In this document: positions 63,345 through 64,000 of the stretch, piece by piece
Layout of the letters: every line of letters begins with the position of its first letter
Numbering within the stretch: the stretch's first letter is position 1
DNA from: Pseudoalteromonas luteoviolacea S2607
Lineage (GTDB): Bacteria > Pseudomonadota > Gammaproteobacteria > Enterobacterales > Alteromonadaceae
Length of the DNA stretch: 64,000 bases
Reading direction: 5' to 3'
NCBI RefSeq assembly: GCF_001625575.1
Contig: NZ_AUXV01000056.1
Span: 248,001-312,000 of the forward strand
The notes under the pieces: model-generated
The model's input: the letters and a program-made list of their open reading frames with translations, nothing else
What the model was told of the DNA's origin: nothing
Database searches by the model: none
Position numbers and translations under genes: made by a program

Positions 63345-63380
63345 TCGTGAAATATCACGAACAACCGTTAGATATCACGA
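63345..63380 (-). promoter_or_regulatory. two tandem 16-bp dyads, probable sigma-54 enhancer
   Basis: TCGTGA-AATA-TCACGA (63345-63360) is a perfect inverted repeat. A second, imperfect copy CCGTTA-GATA-TCACGA (63365-63380) follows with centres exactly 20 bp apart, two helical turns. They lie about 95 and 115 bp upstream of the predicted ccoG start, the normal distance for activator binding at sigma-54 promoters. The second copy overlaps the last codons of the regulator gene. Confidence 0.6.
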
Positions 63381-64000
63381 TTTTTAACAATATTGAGCTT
63401 TTTCATCTTCGACCGAAGAGTGCTTTCGTTTAGGCCTAACTTTTCTGCTGCACCAGCCTTTCCTGATATTTTCCAACCACAAGACTCCAAAGTCTTAGTA
63501 ATATGACGCTTTTGAATCGCCTCCAAACTTTGATTCTTATCATCATCTTGCGTATCAATCTCACCTAAATCTAGTGGTTGGGACAAATGCAGTGTATGAC
63601 TGTGGGACAAGATTGCTTCACGCTCTAACACATTCTGTAATTCTCGAATATTACCTGGCCAACTATAAGCTTGCAGCTTCTTCAATGATTGCTTGGCTAT
63701 ACCTTTAATTTGCTTTTTGAGTCGGACATTCAATTTGCTTATCATGTTTGCACAGAGCATTGGCAGGTCTTCCACTCTCTCACGCAGTGGTGGAACCTTG
63801 ATAGGAAAGACATTTAGGCGATAGTACAAATCCATTCTAAACGCGCCTTCTTCGACCATTTTCCACAGGTCGCGATTGGTTGCAGCAATAACTCGAATGT
63901 TCACAGCAATGGTTTTACTGCCGCCTACTCGCTCAAACTCTTGCTCTTGTAACACCCTTAGCAGCTTACTTTGCGCTTCTTGTGGAAGTTCACCAATTTC
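63368..64000 (-). CDS. sigma-54-dependent transcription activator, N-terminal part outside the window
   Basis: The last 211 residues are visible. They start in the AAA+ domain right after the Walker B region (EIGELPQEAQSKLLRVLQEQ), continue with VIAATNRDL and FRMDLYYRLNVFPIKVPPLRER (sensor II region), YSWPGNIRELQNVLER, and end with a Fis-type helix-turn-helix GAAEKLGLNESTLRSKMKKL. The details resemble FhlA more than NtrC, with no receiver domain seen in this part. The sensing domain is outside the window. It lies upstream of ccoG in the same direction. Confidence 0.93.
   Translation of the reverse strand, partial: EIGELPQEAQSKLLRVLQEQEFERVGGSKTIAVNIRVIAATNRDLWKMVEEGAFRMDLYYRLNVFPIKVPPLRERVEDLPMLCANMISKLNVRLKKQIKGIAKQSLKKLQAYSWPGNIRELQNVLEREAILSHSHTLHLSQPLDLGEIDTQDDDKNQSLEAIQKRHITKTLESCGWKISGKAGAAEKLGLNESTLRSKMKKLNIVKNRDI

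Noticed and set aside
63345..63360. The dyad as a NorR site
   Set aside because: NorR sites have GT-N7-AC cores; here the spacing is GT-N8-AC, and the activator resembles FhlA rather than NorR in the visible part.
63345..63380. The ATATCACGA direct repeats as a start of a CRISPR or iteron array
   Set aside because: Only two copies occur, with palindromic structure and 20-bp phasing, which fits activator binding sites.

Overview
The window looks like chromosome of a marine gammaproteobacterium of the Alteromonadales, most likely Pseudoalteromonas or a close relative. This rests on protein character and gene order, not on a database search. Pointers are a monomeric NADP isocitrate dehydrogenase, a FabY-type ketoacyl synthase, a DUF4826 protein, a cbb3 oxidase locus next to fnr-uspE, and a secreted PKD/GEVED/PPC metalloprotease. 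I see no insertion sequence, prophage, CRISPR array, rRNA or intact tRNA gene.

Layout. Positions 1-3000: a cut gene start, an AraC regulator and pssA. Positions 3200-12700: trxB, aat, bpt, infA, then clpA and clpS on the minus strand, cspD, icd and rluE. Aat and Bpt tag N-termini, and ClpS/ClpA recognise and unfold the tagged proteins, so the bacterial N-end-rule set sits together. Positions 12700-17130: mnmA-hflD-purB-roxA, an order shared in outline with E. coli. Positions 17250-18140: a GNAT acetyltransferase converging on DUF4826.

Positions 18290-28880 form one chemosensory operon: MCP, CheY-like, STAS, CheA, MCP, two CheW, CheR, CheB and an EAL protein, suggesting a link to cyclic-di-GMP. 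Positions 28880-32005 are lolCDE, read on the minus strand. Positions 32160-36840 hold a SulP transporter and a LysR gene divergent from the formaldehyde detoxification pair frmA-frmB. Positions 36930-39945 hold a FabY-like synthase divergent from a GlxA-type regulator.

Positions 39946-46590 are the least familiar part: a large lipoprotein, an outer-membrane beta-barrel protein, a second lipoprotein and a GreA/B-like protein, all on the minus strand. The two lipoproteins share an N-terminal module with a Cys pair and an EF-hand-like loop at identical spacing.

Positions 47050-56810 are the cbb3 oxidase locus: a small lipoprotein, ccoNOQP with an FNR-like box, then fixH-ccoI-ccoS-safE-like, fnr and uspE. 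Positions 57297-61391 encode a 1364-residue secreted metalloprotease behind a hairpin-rich leader. The right end has a small zinc-ribbon protein, ccoG, and the 3' part of a sigma-54 activator gene. Upstream of ccoG I find a well-spaced -24/-12 element and two tandem 16-bp dyads 20 bp apart, which together look like a sigma-54 promoter with its enhancer. This and the lipoprotein/barrel cassette are the two observations I rate highest.
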